From: Eublepharis macularius
Taxonomy: Eukaryota; Chordata; Lepidosauria; Squamata; Eublepharidae
DNA length: 64,000 nucleotides
Direction of reading: 5' to 3'
Assembly (NCBI RefSeq): GCF_028583425.1
Contig: NC_072790.1
Span: forward strand, 13,684,552-13,748,551
Part shown: piece by piece, positions 33,365 through 44,709 of the stretch
Numbering within the stretch: position 1 is the stretch's first letter
Layout: each line of letters begins with the position of its first letter
The notes under the pieces: generated by a model
Seen by the model: the letters and a program-made list of their open reading frames with translations, nothing else
Database searches by the model: none
What the model was told of the DNA's origin: nothing
Position numbers and translations under genes: made by a program

Positions 33365-35640
33365 AACCAACAGGGAAGAAATGGTAGATGGGGTGAAGGT
33401 GGTGGGGACCTTAGGGGGAAACGATTATGTCCTCCTTGAATTCCAGTTGTTGTGGGGGGCCAAGGAAGTTCGTAGCCAGACTCAAAGGTTAGATTTTTGT
33501 AGGGCCAACTTCGATGAACTCAGAGGCTTGATGAGAGTCATTCCGTGGGGGAGTGTGCTGGAAGGGAAAGGAGCGAGTGAAGGGTGGGCCATTCTCAAAC
33601 ATGAGCTTTTGCAAGCTCAAGCCCTCACTATCCCAGCAAGACAGAAACATGGTAAGGGCTCCAAGAAACCGATGTGGATGCACAGAGAGCTACAGAATAA
33701 GCTAAGGGAGAAAAAGGAAATGTTCAGGAAATGGAGAGAAGGACAGACCTCTAAAGAGGAGTATATGAGGGTTACTAGGTACTGCAGATCAGCCATCAGA
33801 GAGGCCAAAGCTCAGTACGAGCTGGGTCTGGCCAGGAGGGCTCGCTACAATAAGAAAAACTGCTACAGATATGTGAGAAGCAAACACAAGGTAAAAGAGG
33901 CAATTGGATCGCTGTTGGGAGTAGATGGAGAAACTCTGATGCAGGACAGAGAAAAAGCAGACAGGCTTAATGGCTTCTTTGACTCTGTTTTCTCCCTGAA
34001 GAACTCAAGCCCATCTAGAGATGGCAGTAGACACGACAGGACACCTGGGTGGCTAGTTGACATTGACAGAGAGGTAGTGGAGAGGCATCTGGCTGCACTG
34101 GATGAATACAAATCCCCTGGGCCGGATGGGGTGCACCCAAGAGTGCTGAAAGAACTTTCCAGAGGACTTGCAGAACCCCTGTCCATCATCTTCAAGGCTT
34201 CCTGGGGGATGTGCCACAAGATTGGAGAAGAGCGAATGTTATCCCAATCTTTAAGAAAGGGAGGAAGGATGACCTGGGAAACTACAGGCCTGTCAATCTG
34301 ACTTCTGTTGCTGGGAAGATATCAGAACAGATTTTAAAGGGATCAATCGGTAAGCATCTGAAGGACCACTCAGTGATCCGGGGAAGTCAGCATGGTTTTG
34401 TTCCTAACAGATCTTGCCAAACTAACCTGGTTTCCTTCTTTGATCGAGTGACCAGCTTACTGGATCGGGGGAACTCTGTTGACGTGATTTATCTGGATTT
34501 CAGTAAAGCTTTTGATAAGGTCCCCCATGACATTCTGATGGGCAAACTGGAAGACTGTGGAGTAGACTATAGGACAGTTCAGTGGATAGGGAACTGGTTG
34601 GAGGACCGCACTCAAAGAGTGGTGGTCAACAGCGTTTCATCAGATTGGAGGGAGGTGTCCAGTGGGGTGCCGCAGGGCTTGGTTTTGGGCCTGGTACTTT
34701 TCAATATTTTTATCAATGATCTGGATGAAGGAGTGGAAGGGCTGCTCATTAAATTTGCTGATGATACCAAATTGGGAGTGGTAGCAAACATCCAGGAAGA
34801 TAGAGTTAAAATTCAACAAGACCTGAATATTCTGGAGAAGTGGGCAGCTGTGAATAGGATGCAATTCAACAAAGACAAGTGCACAGTATTACATCTGGGC
34901 CACAAAAATGGGAAGCACAAATACTGGATGGGGGATACACTTCTGGGCAGTAGTATATGTGAAAGGGATCTTGGGGTAAGAGTGGACTGTAAACTGAATA
35001 TGAGCAGTCAGTGTGATGCAGTGGCAAAAAAGGCTAATTCAATCCTGGGTTGTATCAAAGGGGCCATAGCATCGAAATCGCAGGAGGTCATAGCCCCTCT
35101 CTATACTGCCTTGGTCAGGCCACACCTGGAGTATTGTGTACAGTTCTGGAGGCCTCACTTCAAAAAGGATGTGGACAAAATCGAGAGGGTGCAGAGGAGA
35201 GCGACAAGAATGATCAGGGGTCTGGAGACTGAGCCCTATGAAGAAAGGCTGAGGGCCTTGGGAATGTTTAGTTTGGAGAAGAGGAGGTTGAGGGGGGACA
35301 TGATTGCTCTCTTTAAATATTTGAAAGGCTGTCATTTGGAGGAGGGCAAAGAGCTGTTCCAGTTGGCAGCAGAGGGTAGGACGCGAAGCAATGGGCTAAA
35401 ACTACATGCACAAAGGTGCTGGATATTCGGAAAAACTTTTTCACGGTCAGAGTAGTTCAAAAGTGGAATCAGCTGCCTAGGGAGGTGGTGAGCTCCCCTT
35501 CACTGGCAGTTTTCAAGAAGAGGCTGGATGAATACTTGTCAGAGATGCTTTAGGCTGATCCTGCACTAGGCAGGGGGTTGGACTAGATGGTCTGTATGGC
35601 CCCTTCCAACTCTATGATTCTATGATTCTACTACAATAAA
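33365..35640 (+). mobile_element. CR1 LINE, 5'-truncated, 2.3 kb
   Basis: It starts abruptly inside ORF2, continues through RT, and ends in the CR1 3' UTR with TGATTCTATGATTCTA repeats at about 35615-35630, the diagnostic CR1 terminus. A further CR1 tail fragment follows at 35680-35767. Confidence 0.9.
33381..35553 (+). pseudogene. CR1 ORF2 (reverse transcriptase), two frameshifts
   Basis: CR1 ORF2 encodes the endonuclease and reverse transcriptase for target-primed retrotransposition. The endonuclease is almost entirely missing. Frame 33381-34301 carries the segment before RT and its first motif (KSPGPDGVHPRVLK). Frame 34211-35455 carries WRRANVIPIFKKG, NYRPVNLTS, LDFSKAFDKVPH, SSGVPQG, the catalytic FADD (about 34754-34765), LGVRVD and the C-terminal ERLRALGMFSLEKRRLRGD. 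The frame changes at about 34205, and again near 35415 by a small deletion. After that change a third frame reads [20 protein letters not shown] to a stop near 35553. The long second piece has no internal stop, so the copy is rather young. Confidence 0.9.
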
Positions 35641-35679
35641 ATCACTTCCCGGGGCTTTCCCATTTCTCAACTGCAATAT

Positions 35680-35767
35680 CAGTGATGCTTTAGGCTCATC
35701 CTGCATTGGGCAGGGGGTTGGACTAGAAGGTCTGTATGGCCCCTTACAGCATTGTGATTCTGTGATT
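35680..35767 (+). mobile_element. CR1 3' tail fragment
   Basis: It repeats the CR1 end (GATGCTTTAGGCTCATCCTG ... TTGTGATTCTGTGAT) just downstream of the larger CR1 and abuts the inverted gypsy LTR. Confidence 0.75.
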
Positions 35768-35768
35768 T

Positions 35769-36143
35769 CCACTTCATCCAACACAGTGATATGAGTTAAA
35801 AGCGTCTTTATTCAGCTAAAGCTCCTTAGGAGTGCACTGATATATAGCCATTGCCCAGAATGCTGACGTACAGTCTTCCCCGAGAGGTTATACTGCAGTT
35901 CCCCTCCCCCAGTCCAAACAAGTCAGTTGAAGTTAGTGAAATCTTGCAAGAGATGCCCAGCCGAAGTTCCCACGCTTGGTTCCCACACTCTATAAGCTGC
36001 ACTGATAAGGTGTCTTAGCAAAGCATAGCTTAACAAAGCATAGGCATAGTGAAGGAAGCTACACAACAGGAAGAAAGCCCATCCCCCCCTCCGTAGACGT
36101 GAATTCACAGTTGTGGCAGGCAGGCTGGCTTGCCTGCCTGACA
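35769..36143 (-). mobile_element. Gypsy LTR, inverted and end-truncated
   Basis: This is the reverse complement of the LTR at 38372-38790. CCACTTCATC.AACACAG, GTCTTTATT, AGTCTTCCC, GAGGTTATAC, CCTCCCCCAGT and GGCAGGCAGGCT..CTTGCCTGCCTGACA match in inverted order. About 30 bp of the LTR outer end is missing at 35769. The TGTCAG end meets truncated pol at 36143/36144. Confidence 0.8.
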
Positions 36144-38327
36144 GGGGCTTGGGAATGGATCCGACCAAAGTCGAGGCAGTACTTGGATGGGAAGCCCCTA
36201 AAACTCGGAGGTAGCTACAGTTGTTTCTGGGGTTTGCTAACTTCTACCGACCCTTCATAATTTTTTTTTTCTCAAATAGCCTTGCCGCTTACAGACTTAT
36301 TAAAAACCAAGGGTAAGGGTGCTGGGAAAGTGAAACTGAGTGATAAACTGGCCTGGTCTAAGGAATGCCAAACGGCCTTTGAGGAATTAAAAGCTCGCTT
36401 TACCTCCAAACCTGTGTTGCGCCATCCTGATGAGAGCCGCCCGTTCGTGATTCAGGTGGATGCGAGCGACATCGCTATGGGAGTCCTCCTGCAGTAAGGG
36501 GAGGATGGGAAAATGCAACCCTGTGCTTATGTGTCAAAGAAATGCTCTGAGGCTGAAAGGAACCGGGCAGTGTGGGATAAGGAGGTGGCAGCGGTCAAAC
36601 TGGCCCTAAGTATGTGGAGGCACTGGCTGGAGGAGGCCAAGGTACCATTTGAGATGTGGACTGATCATAGAAATCTGGAGGCATTGCGGGAGCCCCTCCA
36701 AGCAGCTATGAAAGGCAGAGTTTTTCTCTTGGTTCAACTTTGTACTTAAACATTTCTCTGTGAAATCAAATTTTCTGGCTGATGCACTGTCCTGCCTCCC
36801 CCAGCCAGCGGGAGGAAGTGGTGGACATGATGTTTTCCCTAGCCCAGTTAGGAGGGGCCGTGGTCACCAGGAACAAAGCGGCGAAGGCGGGCCACCTTTC
36901 CCCTTCCTCCCCCCCTGAGTGGGAAGAGAAAATTAAGGCGGAACTAGAAAAGGAGGGGGAAAACTTGCCTGAGGACTTAGAGAAAGGAGAAAATGGTTGC
37001 TGGTATAAGAACAAAAAAATGCATATCCTGCCAGGACTGCGGGGAGAGATATTGAAGCACTGTCATGATGCCAAATTGGCTGGCCATTTCGGTTATTTAA
37101 AAATGCTACACTTAATACAACAACAGTTTTGGTGGCCAGGAATGTGGAAGGATGTATCGCAATATGTATCCATGTGTCAGATCCGTTTGATGGGCAAAAA
37201 GAGTGGGGGAACCTCCAGGACTATTAGAACTTCTAGAAACCCCACCCCAGCTTGTTCTGTAGTATCCATGGACTTTGTCACTGACCTTCCACCGAGCAAA
37301 GGAAAAACGATTATTCTAGTGGTGGTGGATTTGTTTTCCAAATAAGCCCATTTCATTCCATGCTCTAAGTTGCCAACAGCCAAGAAATTGGCCACACTGT
37401 TCATGCAGCACGTAGTAAGGCTCCATTCATTTCCTGACAAAGTAATATCGGATCGGAGCCCACAATTCGTTCCCAAGCTTTGGAAGGAGCTGATGAAGGT
37501 AACAGGTATGACCCAGGGACTGAGTTCAGCATATCACCTTGAGACTGACAGGCAATCCGAAAGGGTTAATCAGGTCTTGGAGCAATTCTTAAGATGTTAC
37601 ATTAATTATCAACAAGATAATTGGACTGATTTCTTGGCATTCGCCGAATATTGTTACAACAATAGTGTTCATAATTCTACGGGAGCATCTCCCTTCAAGA
37701 TCACACAGCATTTCGAAGGCAAAGCATTACCATTTGTAAAAGACCCCTGCCCGGGAGTGGCGGGGGGGAACCTCAGCACCTGGTGGAACTACATCATGGA
37801 ACAATGGGATCTGATAAAAGAAACCCTGGAAAAAGCCAAACAGGATTACAAAAAACATGCAGACTGTAAATGCTCCCCCCAATGGGATCTGAAACCTGGA
37901 GATTAAGTTTATGTGTCCACAAAAAATCTCAAAGGGGAGCAACCAAGCAAGAAGTTGGGATGGAAGTTCATAGGGCCTTATAAGATTCTCAAAGTCATAA
38001 ATGGAGTGGCTGTTAAACTAGACCTGCCCAAAAATTTGAGACACATACACCCCTTTATTTCATTTCATCTTGCTGAAGAAAGCCCCAGGGGAGACTTCTG
38101 GCACCCAAAATCAGGAGTTCCTCCCGCCCCCCCCCCCCCCATGGTAGATGGACAACCTCATCATGAAGTGGAAGCTGTGTTGGACACAAAATGGAAAAGG
38201 GGGAAATTGTTTTACCTTATCCAATGGAAGGACTTTAACCAGAGTGGGTTCAATCTAAAGATGTAAGAGCTGGTAAACTCATCAGAGCTTTTCACAAATG
38301 TTATCCTGATAAACCGAAGGAGGGGTA
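36144..38327 (+). pseudogene. Ty3/gypsy chromovirus pol (RT end, RNase H, integrase, chromodomain), broken
   Basis: The polyprotein normally matures the particle, copies the RNA and integrates the cDNA. Here it begins at the very end of RT (GLGMDPTKVEAVLGW ... FLGFANFY). RNase H follows (VIQVDASDIAMGVLLQ, MWTDHRNLEAL, 36282-36749). The integrase zinc finger comes next (KHCHDAKLAGHF ... MCQI, whose second Cys is replaced by Arg), then the integrase core with D at 37271, D at 37451 and E at 37559. The C-terminal chromodomain has LDTKWKRGKLFYLIQWKDF and ends AFHKCYPDKP. Stops follow VLLQ (36495), LFSK (37343) and KPGD (37905), with frameshifts near 36750, 37345 and 38265. The RT catalytic core, protease and gag are absent. 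Confidence 0.9.
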
Positions 38328-38371
38328 ATTATGTTATGTAATTATATTATGTGATTTTGGGGGGAGGATAA

Positions 38372-38790
38372 TGTCAGACAGGCAAGTCAGCCTGCCTGCC
38401 ATACCTGTGAAGGTCTATCTACTGGAGGGGGATGGGTAGTAGTGTAGTTGTTTTCTTGCTTCACTGTGTCTTTGCTATGCTTTGTTTGGGTTGAGAGGTG
38501 TTATCAGTGCAGCTGGGGATGGGAGCCAACCAAACTTGAGAAACCTGGCTCTGCATCTCTTCCAGGACTTTCGTGCTTTGCAGTTCTGCACCAACTGCAA
38601 CTGACTGATGTTTGAACTGGGGGGAGGAGACGGGGGGGTATAACCTTTCTGGGAAGACTATGCTTTGGCATTCCAGGCAATTACTATGTACAGTGTACTT
38701 CTAGGGAGCAATCTCTAATAAAGACCTTTAACTCACACAACTGTGTTTGATGAAGTGGAGAGTCAGAGAATCCCCTAGCCAGGCCTGACA
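38372..38790 (+). mobile_element. Gypsy 3' LTR
   Basis: It starts TGTCAGACAGG and ends GGCCTGACA, 419 bp. A purine-rich primer tract TTTTGGGGGGAGGATAA (38354-38370) precedes it. TCTAATAAAGACC near 38715 is the polyadenylation signal. Confidence 0.88.
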
Positions 38791-38805
38791 CTTATGCTAT
38801 AATAA

Positions 38806-38880
38806 AGTTGGTTAGTTTTAAAGGTGCTACTGGACTATCTACTATTTTGCTACTACAGACTAACATGTTTAACTCCTCTT
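38806..38880 (+). mobile_element. Penelope-like tail fragment (Neptune-like type)
   Basis: AATAAAGTTGGTTAGTTTTA then AAGGTGCTACTGGACT is the complement of 56695-56745. Only the terminus is present, and it abuts the gypsy LTR. Confidence 0.55.
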
Positions 38881-39705
38881 CATATACAGAGGCAGGATAA
38901 AATGGAGGATGAAAAGGAGGGGCTAAGTGAAGCAAAACAAAGTGAAATAAAATAAAATAACCATCTTGCTATTAATATATGCCTAGTAGAGAAGAACAGG
39001 AGGTGTTCCCATTAACAAAAAGTAGCCACTTAAAATAGGAAGAGCAGAAAGTCATCTTTTGGATTCCATGGCTCTGTATTAAGTAGGGTAGTTTTAAAAT
39101 CTGCCTCTAGAGTTTCAGAGCTAATGATAAGGTTAATAAATTAATAAGTAGGTTATCTCAGAAAGGAAGGAACATGTCCTAATATAGCAAGATATTCAAC
39201 CACAGGAAGCTGTACAGAAATTTAATACTTCCCAGAGCAGTTAGCATGCTATTATCCCCTCTGGATCTGAGCAAAACACAATTAGCTCCAATGCTTTTGG
39301 GGGGCTGCCTGGAATTGGGATGGAAGTTCAAGAATTGAAATAAGGAAAAGCTGCTGTTCTCTGGAAGCTAAGGTGACCTGAACAAGAGGTTAAAAATAAC
39401 CATCCACCTTCCGTTCCTATGAGACAGGGCTTTTGTGTTTCTGGTTTGAAATGTATACACCATAAAGTAGAAAGACTTAGTAACTTGCTATGAGCTTCTC
39501 TGGATGAGCACAGCCTGTCTTTTGAGAAGCCCTGATTGGCTGGTTTGGCAGAACAAGAAGGAAAGAAGCCCTAAAATGGTACCAGAACAGCAGCATATGG
39601 GAACTGCACAGAGGCACAGAAATTTTAAAAAGTCACTGAGGTAAGGGGGATTTTGCACCCCTCAAAAGCTCACTGTGGGCATCAAAACCTCAACACAACA
39701 CAGTA
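38881..39705. other. Intronic, no assignable feature
   Basis: Unique-looking sequence. Confidence 0.4.
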
Positions 39706-39710
39706 CTGTG

Positions 39711-40905
39711 CAGGTTTTTCATCAGATTGGAGAGAGGTGTCCAGTGGAGTGCCACAGGGCTTGGTGTTGGGCCTGGTACTTTTCAATATTTTTATCAACA
39801 ATATGGATGAAATGGTAAACGGGCTACTCATTAAATTTGCTGATGATACCAAATTGGGAGGAGTGGCAAACACCCAAGAAGATAGAGTTAAAATTCAATA
39901 AGACCTGAATACTCAAGAGAAGTGGGCAGTTGTGAACAGGATGCAATTCAACATAGGCTGTTTCCACACTGCTTATTTTCCCTCGGAATGACCCGGAACA
40001 TCGCGCAAAAACCACGGAAGATCGCATTTTCGAGATTTGTGCGACGTCGCGCAAATCTCGCGCGAGAAAACATGATCTTCCACGTTTTTTGCGCGATGTT
40101 CTGGGTTGTTCTGAGGGAAGGTAAGCAGTGTGAAAACGGCCATAGATAAGTGCACAGTATTACATCTGGGCCACAAAAATGTGAAGCACAAATACAGGAT
40201 GAGGGATACACTTCTGACTAGTAGTGTACACGAAAGAGAGCTTGGGGTAAGAGTGGACTGTAAACTAAATATGAGCAGTCAGTGTGATGCGGTGGCAAAA
40301 AAGGCAAACTCAGTCTTGGGTTGTATCAAAAGGGCCATTGCATTGAAATTGCAGGTCATAGCCCCTCTCTATACTGCTCTGGTCAGGCTGCACCTGGAGT
40401 CCTGTGTGTAGTTCTGAAGGTCTCACTACAAAAAGGACGTGGACAAAATGGAGAGGGTACAGAAGAGAGCGACGAGAATGATCAGGGGTCTGGAGACTGA
40501 GCCCTAGGAGGAAAGGCTGAGGGCCTTGGGAATGTTTAGTTTGGAGAAGAGGAGCTTGAGGGGGGACATGATTGGTCTCTTTAAATATCTGAAAGGCTGT
40601 CATTTGGAGGAGGGCAAGGAGCTGTTCCAGTTGGCAGCAGAGGATAGCACTCGAAGCAATGGGCTTAAATTACATGCAGAAAGGTACCGGCTGGATCTTA
40701 GGAAAAACTTTCTCATGGTGAGAGTGGTTCCAAGGTGGAATCAGCTGCCTAGGGAGGTGGTGAGCTCCCCTTCACTGGCAGTTTTCAAGAAGAGGCTGGA
40801 CGAACATTTGTTAGGGATGCTTTAGGCTCATCCTGCATTGGGCAGGAGGTTGGGCTAGAAGGTCTGTATGGCCCCTTCCAACTCTGTGAGTCTGTGTTCC
40901 TAATT
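39711..40905 (+). mobile_element. CR1 LINE, 3' part, split by a MITE
   Basis: The first part (39711-39955) encodes SSDWREVSSGVPQG and FADDTKLGG. After the MITE at 39956-40141 the ORF resumes with DKCTVLHLGHK and LGVRVDCKLNMSS. It ends [20 protein letters not shown] to a stop at about 40825, then the CR1 3' UTR. Stops near 39898, 40411 and 40506 make it a pseudogene. It is the same subfamily as 33365-35640. Confidence 0.9.
39956..40141. mobile_element. Palindromic MITE, GGCCGTTTTCACAC type, inside CR1
   Basis: The arms GGCTGTTTCCACACTGCTTA and its complement enclose an inverted repeat centred on TTGTGCGACGTCGCGCAAA. The host CR1 shows a 3-bp duplication ATA at 39953-39955 and 40142-40144. Removing the insert restores the CR1 sequence seen near 34866, so insertion and duplication are proven by comparison. 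Confidence 0.92.
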
Positions 40906-41189
40906 TAAATAGATATCTACAAGCACATGGGCATATGGGCATGCTCAAAGTGCGAAAGTCACAACCCTGAATACAGGCACTGGGACAATTGAGGATTAAA
41001 CATACAGTTGTAACTGCCAGTCAATGAAAAATGCACCTTCTCCTAAAACTCCACGAAATTCAAGCAGACATCATACAAAAGACGCTCGCAGACTCACTGC
41101 GGGCTGGATTGCAACTGAGGGCCAGGCTGAGGAGGAGGCGATGACCAGCTAGAAGAGGAGGAGCATACAGGAGATCCTCTTCCAGGCTG

Positions 41190-42340
41190 CAACGTGGTTG
41201 GTGCCATTCCAGTGGAGCCTTGGCAGGAGCAGGACGCTTTTGGCTTGGTTTGTGGGTCATGAGGTAAGTCAGCCTGGCTCCAGCATGGGGGGGGTACTGG
41301 GTCCCATCGCCTGCTCCTGTGGGGATGGGGGTGCTGGGCCATATCCCCTGCCTAGGGATGTGGAGGGGGGGAATCGAGTGCCTGGGCCCGCTGCACACAC
41401 CCCCTCCTTGACTTTCACATGGGCACTGTGGCAGCTCCCCTTCCTCCCCAGCCACAGCGTGGGAGGATGGTGAGCGTGTGGGACCGTGCCATTTGCCCTG
41501 CTTGGCCTCCTGGCTCCTGCCTTTACGGTGGGGACCTGGGCCATGGCAGCGTGGGCCTTGCAGCTCAGTCGCCACAGCTCTGGCTTGGTGGGGGGGCTGT
41601 TTGTTGAGCCTGGGGGGCCTTCTACTGTGGCCTGGCTGCAGAGGCATGCTCCTTGGTGGCTGGGCTGCCACAGCTTTGGCTTGGTGGCCGGCCCACAGCA
41701 GTGTGCCTGGGCCAGGTGGCCAGCCCCAGCAGGGTGGCAGCAATGTGCCCCTTCCTCCTCGGCTGCCATGGCCTGGGTTCAGTAGGAAGGCCTTTTTCGG
41801 CATGCTCAGGCTGCCTGTTTCTCCGAGTGCACTGTGCCTTGGCCTGGCCTCCTGTGGTACCTGTGGTGTGGCACATGCTGTGGAGTGGCCTGGAGTTCTG
41901 GAGTGGCTTGGCTGCTGCAGCTCCAGCCTTGCGGTGGGCCCCTGGTGGTCCACCTGGGCCAGGCAGTTGGCGCTCCCTTCCTCTCAGCCACTGCGGTTCC
42001 ATCCCAGCAGCAGGCCCTGCCCCGAAGGGCCTGGCCAGGTGCTCCTGAGTGGCTGAGTGGCCTGGGAAGGTGGCCAGCACAGCAGCCTCGCCCGCCCAGT
42101 GCTGAGCTGCCCATGGCTCATTACATTCAGGCAGCTGCAGCCTCGCTCCTTCAACTGGCTGTGGTAGCCCTTTCCCGGCCTGAGACATGGCAGCGCAAGC
42201 ATGGGGCAGGCAGGGGCTGGCGGACCCTCTCACCTGCTCGGGTGGGGGAGTAGGGCTAGGGAGGGGAGTGGCACCAGGTGCAGCCCTGGGGGCTGCAGGT
42301 GTTGTTTGCTTCGGTCTAGCAGGCAGGAGGTGATGGTTGC
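41190..42340. repeat. GC-rich, CpG-poor low-complexity block
   Basis: About 1.15 kb rich in CTGG, TGGC, GCCA and CAGC words, such as GCCACAGCTTTGGCTTGGTGG near 41670 and similar segments near 41573, with few CpG. All frames are long and mostly open on both strands (for example 297 codons minus at 41060-41953), as expected from composition. It looks like a strongly diverged tandem array and I see no gene family. Confidence 0.5.
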
Positions 42341-42907
42341 CAGCCTCCAGGTAGTGGCTGGAGGTCAGATCCCCTGCAGGAAATGGCTACTTTGGGGCTT
42401 TCATAGCACCATAGCAGTATACCTTGCTGAACCAGTGGTGATTTTGGAAGGGGGAGAGAATGTAACATTTTTCTTTGAACTAAACAGTGTGGCCAGTTAG
42501 TAAAATAATATCTCTTGTCTACTAGAAGCTCCTGAGATGAAAGTATCATTGGCACTCTTGACATGTAGATGGCAGGAGGGCATAGAGATACAAGTACATC
42601 TACGAAGTTCACTACAAAGAATGCACACGCTTGCCTGCTTATGTGTAACCTTTAACTTACAGCCTCTCTACACGAGATGAATTACACGAGGAAGCTCAAG
42701 TTAATGGAGACAGAATGTTAGTCACTGAGTCTCTCGCTTAAGAAAAGAGCACGTGGCCTGAAGGCAAGGTAACCAACAACCCATTTTTGCTTGGCATCAA
42801 ATCCATGTGCATATGAATGTCTGTTCACTCTTCATAATAGCACTTATGCTTGGGATTCTTTACCTCCCACTGCTCTGCTTCTGATGTTATTCATGAAATT
42901 TCTCATT
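42341..42907. other. Intronic, no assignable feature
   Basis: Unique-looking sequence. CTCTCTACACGAGATGAATT near 42666 faintly resembles the outer repeat at 17522. Confidence 0.35.
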
Positions 42908-42912
42908 GTCTA

Positions 42913-43335
42913 TGTCAGGATGTCAATTCTTTAGCCAGAGCAACTCCATGTTAACTTGTGTTATAATCAGTAGTTGTCTAGTTTTCCTCCCTCCAGGCCC
43001 AGGTGCCATCCAGGCCGCTCATATCCATGGCGATAAGGCGAAGAGCCTTATCTGTCCAGTCCAGCCAACGACCTTGATGTCCTTGTCTTCTCATGCCTTT
43101 GCAGACAGGAATAGGGGGGAGGCTGGGAATGGGTGTTTGAAGTATTGTAACTTTCGTTTTACATGCCAATCTCAACAAAGCTTTCGTTCAGCCAAGGGCC
43201 TCATCAGCCTTTGGGTTATGGACACCTATATCATGAGCATAGTCTTTCAATAAACCTTTTGGAACCAAGAAACCTTGTGCTTCTTGCAAGAGGGGGGAGA
43301 CGAACTCTGGATAACTGGGATTCCATAGTCTGACA
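42913..43335 (+). mobile_element. Solo LTR (family LTR-A, copy 3)
   Basis: It starts TGTCAGG and ends TCTGACA, 423 bp, with the perfect 5-bp duplication GTCTA (42908-42912, 43336-43340). TTTCAATAAACCTTTTGGAA near 43245 is the likely polyadenylation site. It is closely similar to 27978-28406. Confidence 0.92.
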
Positions 43336-43340
43336 GTCTA

Positions 43341-43912
43341 CAGCAAACAGTATATGAGGGCTTACAGCACCATACGAAGAACATTTTCCCAAGTAAACTC
43401 AATTGAATAAATTCTGAGTACACCTGCTTGGGCTTGCTTTGTTCAACTCCTGCAGCTTTGATGCAGAATATAGTTGCTATGTTTTTTTTAAAGTAGGTAC
43501 AACAGTCACATGAAGGACCATCAAAAACAACTGTTGTCTTCTGTGTGTACAGCACAGCAATATTTTAGCGCAGCAGGCAGTGTGGCTCATATACTGAGAG
43601 GGAACTGTTCGAGGGAGAACCATCAATGATAGAACCAAAACAATATGTTCTTTTTTCATGTGTTTATTTGAAAAAGAAAAAGGAAAAGACACCAGACTTT
43701 CAGAAGGAACCTGTTGGAAAGACAATCTGGCCTTCCATATGATGTGCCATGATGTGTCTTACATTTTGTATTTTAATAGTTGTATAAAATAAAGATGTCA
43801 AAATTAGTTCTGCCAAGCAAAATACTCTTTTCTCTCATCAACGGCACTGCCATTTAGATATGGAAAATGACAGCAACACCAGGCAATTATCCAACTCTGG
43901 AGAGCATACATT
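43341..43912. other. Intronic, no assignable feature
   Basis: Unique-looking sequence. Several minus-strand open frames have no recognisable domain. Confidence 0.4.
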
Positions 43913-43920
43913 GTCAAATG

Positions 43921-44180
43921 CAGGGCTTTTTTTCAGCAGGAACGCGGTGGAACGGAGTTCCGGAACCTCTTGAAAATGGTCACATGGCTGGTGGCCCCGC
44001 CCCCTGATCTCCAGACAGAAGGGAGTTTAGATGGCCCTCTGCGCTGCTCAGCGGCGCGGAGGGCAATCTCAACTCCCCTCTGTCTGGAGATCAGGGGGCG
44101 GGGCCACCAGCCATGTGACCATTTTCTCCAAGGGCAACCCACTGAGTTCCACCACCTGTTTGCCCAGAAAAAAAGCCCTG
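43921..44180. mobile_element. GC-rich palindromic hAT MITE, copy e
   Basis: The ends are CAGGGCTTTTTTTC / GAAAAAAAGCCCTG, flanked by GTCAAATG and GCCAAATG (7 of 8). Both arm types are present. Confidence 0.9.
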
Positions 44181-44496
44181 GCCAAATGTGATGATGTGTA
44201 CGCCCAGAAGAAAATATTGGCATTTGTTTTGGTTGTTACTGAGGCATCCACAATTAGGCCAAAGTTAGCAGAGGTTATGCAAGGACCAAACTTCACACGA
44301 TGCTTAGTGATGGATAGTTTGCACCCAACGGGGTTTTGAGGGATGGGGTGGGTGTTTGAATGGGGGTAGGGTTCTTAACCTTTCCCCCTTGTGCCATTTT
44401 CACCTTCAAAGCACCACCCTTACTGCCATTTGTGTGACAAAAAATGATCTAGTCTTGCTTTAAGAAAAGCAGAATGCAGCCTCCAAACCAGACAGA

Positions 44497-44709
44497 GGCC
44501 GTTTTCACACGCACCCCGGGAGATCACACAAACTTACAGCATGAAGCGTCTTCCTAGCATGATCTCCCGGCACGATCCCCTTTAATGGCCCGTTGACCTC
44601 AGAAAAAGGGCCATTAAACGGGATTGTGCCAGGAAATCACGTTAGGAAGACATTTTTATGGCGTGAGTTTCGCATGATCTTCCGAGCGCGTGACCGTGTG
44701 AAAACGGCC
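44497..44709. mobile_element. Palindromic MITE, GGCCGTTTTCACAC type
   Basis: The ends GGCCGTTTTCACACG and CGTGTGAAAACGGCC are perfect inverted repeats, with AGA on both flanks (44494-44496, 44710-44712). The interior is an inverted repeat with GATCTCCCGG...CCTTTAATGGCCC...GGGCCATTAAACGGG. Confidence 0.85.

Noticed and set aside
41060-41953. 297-codon minus-strand open frame
   Set aside because: It lies in a GC-rich low-complexity block where nearly all six frames are open; composition is Pro/Gly/Ala/His-rich with no domain, so chance is the better explanation.
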